Shown one piece after another: positions 18,403 to 27,787 of a stretch of DNA of 64,000 nt. The notes beneath the pieces were generated by a model. That model was not told the origin of the DNA. It did no database searches and saw nothing but the letters and a program-made list of their open reading frames with translations. A program made the position numbers and the translations under genes. The stretch is from Methanobrevibacter gottschalkii DSM 11977 (GTDB lineage Archaea > Methanobacteriota > Methanobacteria > Methanobacteriales > Methanobacteriaceae), in the NCBI RefSeq assembly GCF_003814835.1, contig NZ_RKRG01000003.1:248001-312000 (forward strand), written 5' to 3'. Each line of letters starts with the position of its first letter. The stretch's first letter is position 1.

Positions 18403-19533
18403 ATGCAAAATAAATTCGCTTGGATAAGTACTCCTGATGAATTATGGGATGATAAGAAAGAGATGATCACTACTGCATTAGAATCAGGTATTGACTATGT
18501 TTTGGATTTTGATGATATTGAAGAGATTAGGAAACTTGGCAATGTGAAAATCATTGCAAATACTGATGATGCAGATATCTATTTGGTAGGTATTAATGGT
18601 GAAGGAGATGGCTTTGTTGAATTAAATGATGATTTCACTGATTCAATTGATATTGCTAATGCAAAAAAAGCAAAAAGCGAAGGAAAAACTGTATGCGCCT
18701 ATATAAAAATAACTGATAAAGCCCATGAGCAATTAGCTGTAAGATTAGGTTCAATTGTTGATTATATTATTTTAATTGGTACCGACTGGACAATTATCCC
18801 ACTTGAAAATATTATTGCCGATTTACAGAAGTTGGATGTAAAGATTATTGCAGCTGTTCGTGATGTGGATGGTGCTCGTGTTGCCCTTGAAACTTTAGAG
18901 CATGGAACTGATGGCATAATATTTGAAGCAAATGACTTCAATAATATTAAAAAAATCGCCCAAAATGTTATTGAAGCATCACAAGTAAAATATGAATTAA
19001 AACTAGCTACTGTAACTAAAGTAAAACCCTTAGGTTCAGGCGATAGGGTATGTGTTGATACAACTGACATGATGAAACCTGGAGAAGGGATGTTAATCGG
19101 TTCCTATTCAAAATCCATGTTTTTAGTGCATTCAGAATCACTTGAAAGTGAATATGTTGCTTCAAGACCATTCAGAGTAAATGCTGGCCCTGTTCAAGCA
19201 TATGTGATGGTTCCTGGAAATAAGACAAGATACTTATCTGAACTTGTTGCCGGAGATGAAATATTAATCGTTAATACCGAAGGTGAAACTAGAACTGCAT
19301 ATGTTGGAAGAAGTAAAATTGAAAGAAGGCCTTTATTATTGCTTGAAGCAAAATATGAAGGTAAAACTATCAGAACACTCCTGCAAAATGCAGAAACCAT
19401 TAGAATAGTTGATGAAAATAACAATCCATTGTCAGTGGCTGATGTTAAACCGGGAGATAAAGTTAAAGTTTATATAGAAACTAATGCACGTCATTTTGGA
19501 ATTGCTATTGATGAGACAATCATTGAACAATGA
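18403..19533 (+). CDS. aroB': 3-dehydroquinate synthase II
   Basis: 376 residues, matching the archaeal DHQ synthase II family, which is unrelated to bacterial AroB. The N-terminus KFAWISTPDELWDDKKEM, the central VKIIAAVRDVDGARVALETL and the C-terminal half (PLGSGDRVCVDTTDMMKPGE, GMLIGSYSKSMFLVHSES, then VNAGPVQAYVMVPGNKTRYL) are characteristic. It performs oxidative deamination and cyclisation of ADH to 3-dehydroquinate, using NAD. It follows ADH synthase by 8 bp and precedes the RNA phosphodiesterase by 9 bp, so at least three genes are tightly packed. Confidence 0.92.
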   Translation: MQNKFAWISTPDELWDDKKEMITTALESGIDYVLDFDDIEEIRKLGNVKIIANTDDADIYLVGINGEGDGFVELNDDFTDSIDIANAKKAKSEGKTVCAYIKITDKAHEQLAVRLGSIVDYIILIGTDWTIIPLENIIADLQKLDVKIIAAVRDVDGARVALETLEHGTDGIIFEANDFNNIKKIAQNVIEASQVKYELKLATVTKVKPLGSGDRVCVDTTDMMKPGEGMLIGSYSKSMFLVHSESLESEYVASRPFRVNAGPVQAYVMVPGNKTRYLSELVAGDEILIVNTEGETRTAYVGRSKIERRPLLLLEAKYEGKTIRTLLQNAETIRIVDENNNPLSVADVKPGDKVKVYIETNARHFGIAIDETIIEQ

Positions 19534-19542
19534 GGTTATGGC

Positions 19543-20100
19543 ATGTCACAGCTACGGGCATTTTTAGCTATAGATTTGGATGACGGGTTAAAACCAAAAA
19601 TTAATAAAATTATTAAACAGTTTAAACAAATTGATGCAAAAATAAGGTATGTAGAATTAAATAATATGCATTTAACCTTAAAATTCTTTGGAGAAATTGA
19701 CACTGATGGTTTGGAATTGTTGGAAAATAAAATAGCAGATGTTGTATCTGAATTCAAACCTTTTAATATAAAAATTAAAGGATGTGGCGCATTTCCAAAT
19801 TATAGTCATATAAAAGTGATTTGGATTGGAATTGATGAAGATTCAATTATCAAAGAATTGCATGATAACCTTGATGGGGAATTTGTTAAATTAGGTTTCG
19901 GTAAAGATAAAAACTTTTCAACACATCTGACTATTGGACGTATGAAATCAGCTAAAAATAAAGTTCAAGTCAGATCAACTATCGGGGAATTTAGTGATAT
20001 TGAAATTGGTGAGATGACAGTAAACAGTATTACTTTAAAAAAATCTACTCTAACTCCTTCCGGACCAATTTATGAAGATTTAAAAGTATTTGAATTGTGA
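19543..20100 (+). CDS. thpR: RNA 2',3'-cyclic phosphodiesterase (2H family, LigT/ThpR)
   Basis: 185 residues with the two H-x-T/S-h motifs of the 2H phosphoesterases: His43 in MHLTLKFFGE and His128 in STHLTIGRM. The N-terminal LRAFLAIDLDDGLKPKI and the C-terminal TLKKSTLTPSGPIYEDLKVF strands are typical. It hydrolyses 2',3'-cyclic phosphate RNA ends and can join tRNA halves in reverse. It sits directly before the CCA-adding enzyme, separated by 4 bases if the latter starts at 20105, so both probably serve tRNA repair or maturation from one message. Confidence 0.9.
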   Translation: MSQLRAFLAIDLDDGLKPKINKIIKQFKQIDAKIRYVELNNMHLTLKFFGEIDTDGLELLENKIADVVSEFKPFNIKIKGCGAFPNYSHIKVIWIGIDEDSIIKELHDNLDGEFVKLGFGKDKNFSTHLTIGRMKSAKNKVQVRSTIGEFSDIEIGEMTVNSITLKKSTLTPSGPIYEDLKVFEL

Positions 20101-20104
20101 TTTC

Positions 20105-21460
20105 ATGGATTATAGTTTAATATTAAATGATATAAAACCAACAACTGATGAAACAAAAGAAATTAATGAAGTTTCATCAAGAATAATTAATTTTTTACAA
20201 GTTTTGTGTGATGAAAATAACATAAATGCTAAAGTTAATCTAGTTGGTTCTGTCGCTAAAAACACGGCTCTTAAAGGCAAATCCGACATTGATATTTTTA
20301 TAGCATTTCCATTAGATACTGATAAATTGTATTTAAAGGAAACTGGTCTTGATTTAGCTCATAAATGTTGCAGGGAATTTAAAAGCGTTCCAGAACATCA
20401 TTTTGCATCACACCCTTATGTAACTGCAGATATTGAAGGTTATGAGGTGGATATTGTCCCATGCTATGCAATTGAAGACGGAAGCCAGCTAAAATCTGCA
20501 GTGGATAGAACAATATTGCACACTCGTTTTGTTAAATCTAATTTGGTTGAAGGACAGGAAGATGAAGTTTTACTATTAAAGCGTTTCATGGCAATGACTG
20601 GAACATATGGTTCTGAATTTAAAGTTGGTGGATTTGCAGGTTATTTGTGTGAATTATTAATTATTCATTATGGAACTTTTGAAAATACATTAAAATCAGC
20701 TATTAACTGGCAATATGGCCATGTCATTGATTTGGAAAATTATGGAACTTCCAGATTATTCAATGATCCTTTAATTGTTATTGATCCAACTGATATGAAT
20801 CGCAATGTTGGAGCTGCACTTAGAATTAATAAATTATCTGAATTTATTCAATCTGCTCGTAATTATATATTCTCGGATAATAAAAAAAACTATTTTTATC
20901 CAATAAAACGAAATTTAAACAAAAATGAATTAATTAAGGAGTTTAATACTAGAAATAGTGATATTATTGCTATTAAATTCAATGTTCCGAATATTCCTAT
21001 TGATACTCTTCATCCCCAGCTTAAAAAAACAACGGAAGCTCTTGAACGTAAGTTAAATGATGAGGAATTCAATGTTTTTAAGGCAGATTATTGGAGTGAT
21101 GAATTGTTTTCTTGTGTAATTTTACTTGAAATGGCATCATCAAACTTAAATGATATTAAAGTTAATGTAGGACCTAAAATATTCTTTAATAAAGCATGTG
21201 AAAATTTTGTTAAAAAATACGGTCGTGAAAATTGTTATATTCAAGAGGATTTCTTAGTTCACACACAAAAAAGGGATTTTAATAATGCTTTAAAATTAAT
21301 CGAACATATTTTTACTTCTGAACACATTGGTCTTATTAAAGTTGGTAAAAACCTTAAAAAGAGCATTATTAACACTTATGAATTCATTGATCTTGATGAA
21401 ATTTCTAGTGAGGAGTTCTTGGATGATTTTATCCATCCAGGACAACATATAATTAGATGA
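20105..21460 (+). CDS. cca: CCA-adding enzyme (archaeal class I tRNA nucleotidyltransferase)
   Basis: 451 residues from the ATG at 20105; a TTG at 20090 would overlap the upstream gene and add five residues. The catalytic stretch is VGSVAKNTALKGKSDIDIFI with Asp61 and Asp63, and the third carboxylate follows in DIEGYEVDIVPCY. The archaeal body (LLLKRFMAMTGTYGSEFKVG, then GFAGYLCELLIIHYG) and the C-terminal tail domain are complete. It adds or repairs the 3' CCA of tRNA without a template. Small hairpin ATAGGT/ACCTAT at 21521-21538 follows the stop. Confidence 0.93.
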   Translation: MDYSLILNDIKPTTDETKEINEVSSRIINFLQVLCDENNINAKVNLVGSVAKNTALKGKSDIDIFIAFPLDTDKLYLKETGLDLAHKCCREFKSVPEHHFASHPYVTADIEGYEVDIVPCYAIEDGSQLKSAVDRTILHTRFVKSNLVEGQEDEVLLLKRFMAMTGTYGSEFKVGGFAGYLCELLIIHYGTFENTLKSAINWQYGHVIDLENYGTSRLFNDPLIVIDPTDMNRNVGAALRINKLSEFIQSARNYIFSDNKKNYFYPIKRNLNKNELIKEFNTRNSDIIAIKFNVPNIPIDTLHPQLKKTTEALERKLNDEEFNVFKADYWSDELFSCVILLEMASSNLNDIKVNVGPKIFFNKACENFVKKYGRENCYIQEDFLVHTQKRDFNNALKLIEHIFTSEHIGLIKVGKNLKKSIINTYEFIDLDEISSEEFLDDFIHPGQHIIR

Positions 21461-21647
21461 TTCTATGCATGATAATAAACTGAAATAGTTTTAATTGTAA
21501 ATTCTTCAAAAAAGCAATTAATAGGTTACTTTACCTATCATTATCAGTAACTTATTTTAAAATGCTTAATAATTTGCATGCATGTTTTCAGTTTTTTACC
21601 TGAATGATGTCTGCAGTTTTTAGGCTCATATTAGTATTGTTTGTGGA

Positions 21648-21722
21648 ATGGCAGTAGGTTCTATAATAGGATACTTATATATCAATTATTATCTGAACAA
21701 ACATCGTAATTATTTCAATTAA
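21648..21722 (+). other. 24-codon hydrophobic mini-ORF or gene relic
   Basis: In the 300-nt gap after the CCA enzyme, an ATG opens MAVGSIIGYLYINYYLNKHR plus four residues. The same frame extends upstream for eight codons (AHISIVCG) to a stop. It looks like the tail of a membrane protein, not random sequence, but it has no clear ribosome site. A worn gene end is the likelier reading. Nothing else was recognised in 21461-21763. Confidence 0.25.
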
Positions 21723-21763
21723 TTTAGAAACTTTTATTATATAAATTATCCAAATTATTAATT

Positions 21764-22315
21764 ATGTCTGAGATTAAAAAGTTAACTGCAGATGTTGATG
21801 TCGGGGAATATTTTGAAAAGTATGTTGATTTTGAAAAATTTTCAAAACTTTGCATTGAAGAACAGGAAGAGTTAGGGTATAATTGGAACTATCCTCCCTT
21901 TGATTTTGATGTAGAAGAATTATGGAAATCATATAACAAACTTAAAATTATTGCTTTTAAAATTGATTTTTCAAAAGAAGAATTGGACCATACCTTTGAA
22001 GAGAAAGAACTGGAATTTGTTTTAAAAAGATTTGAGCGTATAAAAGGCAGATTAATGAATGATGTTTATATGCTTGAAAATGAAGATTCAATGGGATTAT
22101 ATATGGGCAAATGCAATCTCTGCATGAGATGTACAAGGGAATTTGGAATGCCTTGTAAAATGCCAGTTAAAATGAGGTATGCATTTGAAGGATTAGGTGC
22201 AGATGTGGATAAAACTATTGAGGACTTATTTGGATATAAGATACTTTATGCTCATAATGGTAAACTGCCTGAATATTTAATATTTGTTGGTGGATTGCTG
22301 TATGATAAAAAATAG
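21764..22315 (+). CDS. DUF2284 predicted metal-binding protein
   Basis: 183 residues. The C-terminal third has the cysteine-rich stretch MGKCNLCMRCTREFGMPCKM (about 112-131) followed by KMRYAFEGLGADVDKTIED and a hydrophobic end, which matches DUF2284 proteins of methanogens and clostridia. Four cysteines could hold an Fe-S cluster or zinc. The N-terminal half is acidic and lacks recognisable motifs. It ends 11 bp before npdG, with the npdG ribosome site in the gap, so an F420-linked redox role is suggested by position only. Confidence 0.7.
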   Translation: MSEIKKLTADVDVGEYFEKYVDFEKFSKLCIEEQEELGYNWNYPPFDFDVEELWKSYNKLKIIAFKIDFSKEELDHTFEEKELEFVLKRFERIKGRLMNDVYMLENEDSMGLYMGKCNLCMRCTREFGMPCKMPVKMRYAFEGLGADVDKTIEDLFGYKILYAHNGKLPEYLIFVGGLLYDKK

Positions 22316-22326
22316 AAGGTGATAAA

Positions 22327-23013
22327 ATGATTGTAAGTGTTATAGGTGGAACTGGACCACAAGGCCTTGGAATCGCAGAAAGACTAGCTATTGCTGGATT
22401 AGAAGTAATTGTTGGTTCAAGAAAAGAAGAAAAAGCATTAGACATAGTTGCAAAAGCTAAAGAAGAATTTGCTGACTATGACTTGAACATGACTGGTATG
22501 GCAAATGAAGATGCTGCAAAAGCAGGCGATGTATTGATTATCACCGTCCCATTAGCTGCTCAAAAACCGACTCTTGAGGGAATCAAAGAATTCTGTAATG
22601 ATAAGATTGTTATGGATGCAACTGTACCTTTAGAAACAGCTATTGGTGGAAAACCATTTAGATTCGTTGATTTGATGGAAGGGTCTGCTGCTGAAAGGAC
22701 AGCTTCTATATTAAAAGGAACTGGTGCAAAAGTAATATGTGCATTTTGTAATATTTCAAACTCACATCTTGCAAACATTCCAGAGGAAATTGACTGTGAC
22801 TGTTTAATTGCAGGTGATGATAAGGAATCTAAAGAAATTGCAGCTGAAATTATTGATAAAATACCTGGAGTCAAAACAATTGACTGTGGCATTTTAGAAA
22901 AAGCACGTATTATCGAAAAAATCACTCCATTGTTAATAGGATTAAACATTAAATACAAATCCCATTACGGTGGTTTAAGAATTACAGGAATTCCTGCTCT
23001 TGATAAGGAATAA
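22327..23013 (+). CDS. npdG: F420H2:NADP+ oxidoreductase
   Basis: 228 residues, full length. The N-terminal dinucleotide fold starts VSVIGGTGPQGLGIAERLA, and GSRKEEKA at the end of strand 2 gives the positive charges that prefer NADP. Further signatures are IITVPLAAQKPTLEGIKEF, MDATVPLETAIGG, and the F420-binding C-terminus GLNIKYKSHYGGLRITGIPA. It moves hydride between coenzyme F420 and NADP, supplying NADPH for biosynthesis. AAGGTGATAAA before the ATG is a strong ribosome site. It is probably the second gene of a pair with the DUF2284 protein and ends at a long hairpin. Confidence 0.94.
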   Translation: MIVSVIGGTGPQGLGIAERLAIAGLEVIVGSRKEEKALDIVAKAKEEFADYDLNMTGMANEDAAKAGDVLIITVPLAAQKPTLEGIKEFCNDKIVMDATVPLETAIGGKPFRFVDLMEGSAAERTASILKGTGAKVICAFCNISNSHLANIPEEIDCDCLIAGDDKESKEIAAEIIDKIPGVKTIDCGILEKARIIEKITPLLIGLNIKYKSHYGGLRITGIPALDKE

Positions 23014-23024
23014 CTGATTAATGC

Positions 23025-23100
23025 TGATTTATTTAAGGCATCAATAGTTAGATAATATTGATGTTTCCTTAAATGAATCATCAACTTTTTTTGATTGTTT
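23025..23100 (+). terminator. Long-stem hairpin with T-rich tail after npdG
   Basis: Left arm TGATTTATTTAAGG then CATCAATA (23025-23046) pairs with ATATTGATG, then CCTTAAATGAATCA (to 23080), with one mismatch and a 3-nt bulge, around an 8-nt loop. A T-rich run (TTTTTTTGATTGTTTTTTT) follows. This is longer than a usual archaeal terminator and may also shield against the converging CAT-like gene. Confidence 0.55.
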
Positions 23101-23194
23101 TTTTAAAATATTCTGCAAGTATTGTGGCAAAAAATCTATTATCTAATTCAAACTTGCAGATATTGGATATTCTATAAAGAGTGTCAGCATAAAT

Positions 23195-23818
23195 CTAAAA
23201 TTTATCAAACTCTTTTTGAGCATTTTCATAAAAATATCCTAATTCACGTCCATTAACAAAAATATGGCTTACCGTAATGGATATGCTCATTTCATACTTT
23301 TCATTAACTTTTCCCCAAGTAATTAATGGCTGAATTTGGTTTCCGGATAAAACACAGTTTGTAATCATATCAAAGTCAACCCAAGGAATGCATGAAAAGT
23401 TTGCAATATTTTCCAAATCTCTTTTTTCCATTTCAATAGTAAATCCTTCTTCTTTTCCACTTAAAATATTTTTTGAGTAATCTTTTATATAATCATGCCA
23501 TTTTAAAATGTCATTAAACTCCTGTGGTGTTTTGACTCTCATTTCTCTATAAATTTTATTTCCTTCATCCATTATTGGACTTACGCCATCAAGATAATCA
23601 TGTTCAATAGCTTTTCCATTAATTATTCTTCTTTTAAGTTCTGGAACTGAATTTACAGCATTCATTAAACAGCCAAGACTCATGATAAAAAATGATTTAT
23701 TGTTTTCATGACACCACTTCCATAATTTTTCAACGTTTATTTTAGCACTCATTGAGTATCTTGCTGATAGAAAATTAATAAACGGATTTTCATCTAAATT
23801 GAATTTGATTTCTTTCAT
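23195..23818 (-). CDS. Chloramphenicol acetyltransferase-like protein
   Basis: 207 residues, slightly short of the 215-220 usual for CAT. The fold is recognisable from NPFINFLSARYSMSAKINVE and KSFFIMSLGCLMNAVNSVPE at the start, IPWVDFDMITN in the middle and the catalytic region ITVSHIFVNGRELGYFYEN at the end. Classical CAT has HHxVxDG there; here a single SH precedes Asn-Gly, so the catalytic His is kept but the Asp is replaced. Antibiotic resistance is therefore not assured; it may acetylate another small molecule. It diverges from the flavoenzyme gene at 23893. Confidence 0.75.
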   Translation of the reverse strand: MKEIKFNLDENPFINFLSARYSMSAKINVEKLWKWCHENNKSFFIMSLGCLMNAVNSVPELKRRIINGKAIEHDYLDGVSPIMDEGNKIYREMRVKTPQEFNDILKWHDYIKDYSKNILSGKEEGFTIEMEKRDLENIANFSCIPWVDFDMITNCVLSGNQIQPLITWGKVNEKYEMSISITVSHIFVNGRELGYFYENAQKEFDKF

Positions 23819-23892
23819 TGTATAACCTTAATCTTTTTATATTATTTTTTTATATATATTATAATGTATAAATCATATGTGGTTTTGATAAG

Positions 23893-25224
23893 ATGAAAGT
23901 TATTATTGTAGGTGGTGGAGCTGGGGGTATATCTACAGCTTCAAATATTCGTAAACTTGATGAAAATATTGAAATTACAGTCATCACAAGAGATAATAAA
24001 GTAGCATATTCCCCATGTGCTATTCCTTATGTATTGTCCGGTACAATCGAATCTTTTGATGATATTGTAATGAGAACTCCTGAAGATTATAAAAATAAAA
24101 ATATTGATGTTATTATTGAAGCAGAAGTTACAGCTGTGGATTCTAATAAAAAAACAGTTACCTATCAAAAAAATGGTAAAGAAACTGTCATGGATTATGA
24201 TAAATTAGTTCTTGCAACTGGCGGTAATCCTTTTATCCCTCCAATGCAGGGTGTTGATTTGGATGGTGTATTCAGAATTCGCAATATTGATGATGGTATG
24301 AAAGTTCAGGAAGCTTTAAAAGATGCTAAATGTGCAATTGTCACTGGTGCAGGCTTAATTGGTATTGAAATTGCATTTGCACTTAAAAAAAGAGGTTTAA
24401 ATGTTATTTTAAGCGAAATGTTACCTCAAATAGTTCCAAGGTCTCTTGATAAAGATATGTCTGATATTCTGGTGAAATATCTTGAAATGGAAGGAATCCA
24501 AGTTGTTTTAGGAAAACCTATTACTAAATTAATTGGTGATGGAAAAGTTGAAAAGGCATGCTTTGGAGATGAAGATATCTATGATGCAGACATGGTTATC
24601 ATGGCCACTGGTGTTAGAGCTGAATTGGATTTAGCTGAAATGGCCGGCTGTGAAATTGGAAGATGGGCAATTCTTGTCAATGACAGAATGGAAACTTCAG
24701 TAGAAGATGTTTATGCTGTTGGAGATTGTGTGGAATCTAAAGATTTAATTTTAGGTTCAAATACTATTTCTCAATTAGGCACTACTGCAGTTCGTGAATC
24801 TAAAACATTAGCTCGTACTATTTGTGGTAAAAAATCTAAATTTAATCCGGTTTTAAACTCAATGGTTTCAAAAGTTGGGGATCTGGAATTTGGTGCAGTT
24901 GGATATACTACTAGTTTTGCACAACAAAATAGAATCATGCCTGTTGTACAAAAGGTACAAGCACTTACAAGAGCTCGTTATTATCCTAATGCTAAACCAA
25001 TGGATATTAAAGTTATCTGTGATGGGAACGGAACTATTATTGGTTGTCAAATCATAGCGGAAGAAAGAGTAGCTGAAAGAATTGACACTATGACTTTAGC
25101 TATTACTGAAGGTTTAACATGTTTTGATTTAAGTAATATGGAATTTGCTTATGCACCACCTGTTTCAATGGTTACAGACCCATTAATACTTGCTGTTGAA
25201 GAAGTAAGTAAAAAATTCAGTTAA
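23893..25224 (+). CDS. CoA-disulfide reductase / NADH oxidase-like flavoenzyme
   Basis: 443 residues. FAD fold at the start (IIVGGGAGGISTASNIRKL), the single redox cysteine Cys42 in YSPCAIPYVLSG, the second dinucleotide fold near 150 (IVTGAGLIGIEIAFALKKRG), the FAD signature VYAVGDCVE near 276, and a C-terminal dimerisation domain. The single active Cys, without a CxxxxC pair, places it with CoA-disulfide reductases, NADH oxidases and polysulfide reductases. The physiological substrate (oxygen, CoA disulfide or persulfide) cannot be told. It ends 23 bp before the Mrp ATPase gene, which is probably co-transcribed, suggesting redox and Fe-S upkeep. Confidence 0.88.
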   Translation: MKVIIVGGGAGGISTASNIRKLDENIEITVITRDNKVAYSPCAIPYVLSGTIESFDDIVMRTPEDYKNKNIDVIIEAEVTAVDSNKKTVTYQKNGKETVMDYDKLVLATGGNPFIPPMQGVDLDGVFRIRNIDDGMKVQEALKDAKCAIVTGAGLIGIEIAFALKKRGLNVILSEMLPQIVPRSLDKDMSDILVKYLEMEGIQVVLGKPITKLIGDGKVEKACFGDEDIYDADMVIMATGVRAELDLAEMAGCEIGRWAILVNDRMETSVEDVYAVGDCVESKDLILGSNTISQLGTTAVRESKTLARTICGKKSKFNPVLNSMVSKVGDLEFGAVGYTTSFAQQNRIMPVVQKVQALTRARYYPNAKPMDIKVICDGNGTIIGCQIIAEERVAERIDTMTLAITEGLTCFDLSNMEFAYAPPVSMVTDPLILAVEEVSKKFS

Positions 25225-25247
25225 ATAAAAATTTTGGAGATGATAAA

Positions 25248-26228
25248 ATGGCGGCACATGGACATGGTCATCATGGTCACGGAGGCCAAATGACACCTGA
25301 ACAGCAAAAACAAATGATAGAACAAGATTTAAGACTGGCTAAAAATTTAGGCCAAATCAAACATAAAATTGTTGTTATGAGTGGGAAGGGTGGAGTAGGA
25401 AAATCCACTGTTGCAGCAAATATTGCTGAAACTTTACAAAAATTAGGTTTTAAAACAGGTATTTTAGATGCAGATATTCACGGTCCGAATATTCCTAAAA
25501 TGTTGGGTGTGGATTTATATGGTGAACAATTCAATGAATACCAATTCAAGGTATTTAAAGAAATTACTGAATCTGGAATGGCAGATAAGGACTTCAAAAA
25601 TGATGAAGAAAAATTAGCATTCATTGAAGCTAAAAAAGAAGAATATAAACATTCCATGTTTCCAGTAGTAGCTCCAAGTGGTCTTAAAGTAATGTCTATG
25701 GCATTCTTGTTGGATGGTATTGACAGACCTATTATTTGGAGAGGACCTCAAAAAACAGGTGCTATTAAACAATTAATTTCAGATGCTCATTGGGGTTCAC
25801 TTGATTATTTAATCATTGATAACCCGCCAGGAACTGGAGATGAACCATTGACCGTTTTACAGACTATTCCTGATGCAGATGCAGTTATTATGGTAACTAC
25901 TCCTAATGTTGTATCTCAAGAGGATGTTTTAAAATGTGTAAAAATGGTTGAAATGATGAATATCAAACAAATTGGTCTTATTGAAAACATGGCTTACTAT
26001 ATTTGCCCACATTGTGATGAAAAACTTTACATATTTGGTGAAGGTAATGGTGAAGCATTTGCAGAAGAAATGGAAATCACTTACTTAGGCGATTTGCCGA
26101 TTGAAGAAAAAGTTTCTGATGCACCAAATAATGAAGGGGCAATTTCTGTAATTGATCCTAATGATGAAGTTTCAAAAAGATTTGTTGAAATTGTTAAAGA
26201 TATTCAAAAAGAGTTTATAAAAGAGTAG
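25248..26228 (+). CDS. Mrp/NBP35-type Fe-S cluster carrier ATPase (ApbC)
   Basis: 326 residues. A His/Gly-rich N-terminus (AHGHGHHGHGGQ) precedes a P-loop ATPase with the deviant Walker A MSGKGGVGKSTVAAN (44-58), the switch DADIHGPNIPKMLGV, and LIIDNPPGTGDE as Walker B. The CPHC pair near 245 is the cluster-binding motif. Residues about 100-130 form an acidic/lysine-rich insertion. It carries and hands over iron-sulfur clusters. The His-rich start could bind metal. A GGAGATG site precedes the ATG. The 3' end overlaps the converging SseB-like gene by 14 bp. Confidence 0.92.
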   Translation: MAAHGHGHHGHGGQMTPEQQKQMIEQDLRLAKNLGQIKHKIVVMSGKGGVGKSTVAANIAETLQKLGFKTGILDADIHGPNIPKMLGVDLYGEQFNEYQFKVFKEITESGMADKDFKNDEEKLAFIEAKKEEYKHSMFPVVAPSGLKVMSMAFLLDGIDRPIIWRGPQKTGAIKQLISDAHWGSLDYLIIDNPPGTGDEPLTVLQTIPDADAVIMVTTPNVVSQEDVLKCVKMVEMMNIKQIGLIENMAYYICPHCDEKLYIFGEGNGEAFAEEMEITYLGDLPIEEKVSDAPNNEGAISVIDPNDEVSKRFVEIVKDIQKEFIKE

Positions 26229-26613
26229 GGTTAATAATATAACTTACTCTTGCAATATTTACAATATATCCTAAGAAATTAGGATCCTTTTTTAATTTTT
26301 TAAAGTAATCTAATTTTTCAATTATATATTCCTTATTTTCAGCCATATCATTTAGTGAAAAATAATCCATTGCGATAATGTACTCTTTTTCATCTGTATA
26401 AATTGGAACTAAATACTCTCCGTCATTTGCATAAGGAATCCTCACAGGTTTTCCATTTTCAATAGATATTATAAATTCTTTATTTCTGATATAACCTTTA
26501 ATTTCTTCTTCTGTTTTATTAATTGCAGTTTTATTTTGGTTTTCACCATGCATATAAATCATATTAATATGATTTTTCAATTCAGGATGTTTAATTTCTT
26601 TTAATTTCATCAT
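26215..26613 (-). CDS. SseB-like domain protein, single copy
   Basis: 132 residues. The middle part, FIISIENGKPVRIPYANDGE then YLVPIYTDEKEYIIAMDYF, resembles the SseB core (a strand, then a 'hxxhPhFTDxxEa' motif). The same pattern (IPIFTDIREYAIGSAKI and FVIPVFTDEEEANKAIELF) occurs in the genes at 35067 and 35513, so they are paralogs. SseB-type proteins are small cytoplasmic proteins of unclear role. Start could be the ATG at 26613 or 26610. It overlaps the end of the Mrp gene tail to tail. Confidence 0.6.
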   Translation of the reverse strand: MMKLKEIKHPELKNHINMIYMHGENQNKTAINKTEEEIKGYIRNKEFIISIENGKPVRIPYANDGEYLVPIYTDEKEYIIAMDYFSLNDMAENKEYIIEKLDYFKKLKKDPNFLGYIVNIARVSYIINPTLL

Positions 26614-26643
26614 ATCATATTTTATTTTTTATAATTAAATAGT

Positions 26644-27513
26644 TTATTCAATTTCATCTTTTGGTATGAATCTTAAAGCAGATGAATTTATGCAGTATCT
26701 GGGACTTCCTCCGGGACCATCATAGAATAGGTGCCCTAAATGGGAGTTAGATTTAGCGCTTCTAATTTCTATACGTGTGGTTCCATGGGAATAATCTCTA
26801 TTTTTTATAACTGCTTCTTTATTAATCGGTTTTGAAAATGATGGCCAACCGCATCCTGAGTCGAATTTGTCCTGTGAAGAAAATAAAACTTCACCGCTAA
26901 CAACATCTACATATACACCATCTTCAAAAAAGTTTGTATATTTGCCACTAAATGGCGCTTCTGTCATGGATAGCTGTGTTATTTCATACTCCTCTTTAGT
27001 TAAGTGGTTAAATTCTTCATTGTTTATTAGATTTAAATCAACATGACAGTATCCTTGAGGATTTTTCTCAAGATATTTTTGATGATACTCCTCAGCAGCA
27101 TAAAAACAGTTAATTGGAGATAATTCAATAGATATTCTATTTGATTCTAATTTTTGTTTATCTTTTATAAATTTTAAAATAATATTCTTTTGCGGATTTT
27201 CCTGCCAGTAAATTCCTGTTCTGTACTGGGTTCCAATATCATTTCCCTGGCGATTTTCACTAAATGGATCAATTATTTTGTAATAATTTTCTAAAATTTC
27301 TTCTAATGTAATTATTTTAGGATTGTATGTTACTTTAACAGTTTCTGCATGCCCAGTTTTTCCGCTACAAACTTTTTCATATGTTGGTGCTAAATCTCTA
27401 CCATTGGCATATCCAACCTCAGTTTGATTAACTCCTTTTAATCTGGAAATGAATGCCTCGACACCCCAAAAGCATCCCCCAGCCAAGTAAATAACTTTTT
27501 GATTTGCAAACAT
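26644..27513 (-). CDS. msrAB: Peptide methionine sulfoxide reductase, MsrA-MsrB fusion
   Basis: 289 residues from the ATG at 27513; a TTG at 27534 would add seven. Residues 1-150 are MsrA with the nucleophile Cys14 in [11 protein letters not shown] and [12 protein letters not shown]. Residues 160-289 are MsrB with [22 protein letters not shown] and the catalytic Cys in [11 protein letters not shown]. The CxxC zinc pairs of many MsrB are absent (VDVVSGE and EIRSAKS stand in their place), so this is the zinc-free form. It repairs both S and R forms of oxidised methionine, protecting an anaerobe from oxidants. The order MsrA-MsrB is common in bacteria, so transfer is possible. Confidence 0.93.
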   Translation of the reverse strand: MFANQKVIYLAGGCFWGVEAFISRLKGVNQTEVGYANGRDLAPTYEKVCSGKTGHAETVKVTYNPKIITLEEILENYYKIIDPFSENRQGNDIGTQYRTGIYWQENPQKNIILKFIKDKQKLESNRISIELSPINCFYAAEEYHQKYLEKNPQGYCHVDLNLINNEEFNHLTKEEYEITQLSMTEAPFSGKYTNFFEDGVYVDVVSGEVLFSSQDKFDSGCGWPSFSKPINKEAVIKNRDYSHGTTRIEIRSAKSNSHLGHLFYDGPGGSPRYCINSSALRFIPKDEIE

Positions 27514-27592
27514 AATATATAATTTTATTTTCAAACATAAAATATTTTTATTATGTAATCTATAATTATTAAATAAAATTGGAGGAAATTCT

Positions 27593-27787
27593 ATGTTTTA
27601 TAGTACAATAATGAAAATTGATTCAATTGATAGATTGAGGGATATCAGAGATGCATTGCTCGTTGAACAGGGTATTAATCCTACCCGTCAAGGAGAGCAG
27701 GCTATAAAAGTCGTTGTTGAAAGAATTGACGAAATTCAAGCTACATTAGATAAGTCTGCAACTAAAAATTTAAACAGAAATAGATAA
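27593..27787 (+). CDS. Small protein of unknown function, 64 residues
   Basis: A GGAGG site at optimal spacing supports the ATG at 27593 (a second ATG follows six codons later). The sequence is mostly amphipathic helix with [17 protein letters not shown] and [17 protein letters not shown], and a basic tail. There is no signal peptide or cysteine. The next small gene begins directly after its stop codon, so the two are surely one transcript. I do not recognise the family. Confidence 0.65.
   Translation: MFYSTIMKIDSIDRLRDIRDALLVEQGINPTRQGEQAIKVVVERIDEIQATLDKSATKNLNRNR

Noticed and set aside
22560-22958. Minus-strand ORF of 132 codons
   Set aside because: It is opposite npdG, which has complete F420 and NADP signatures.
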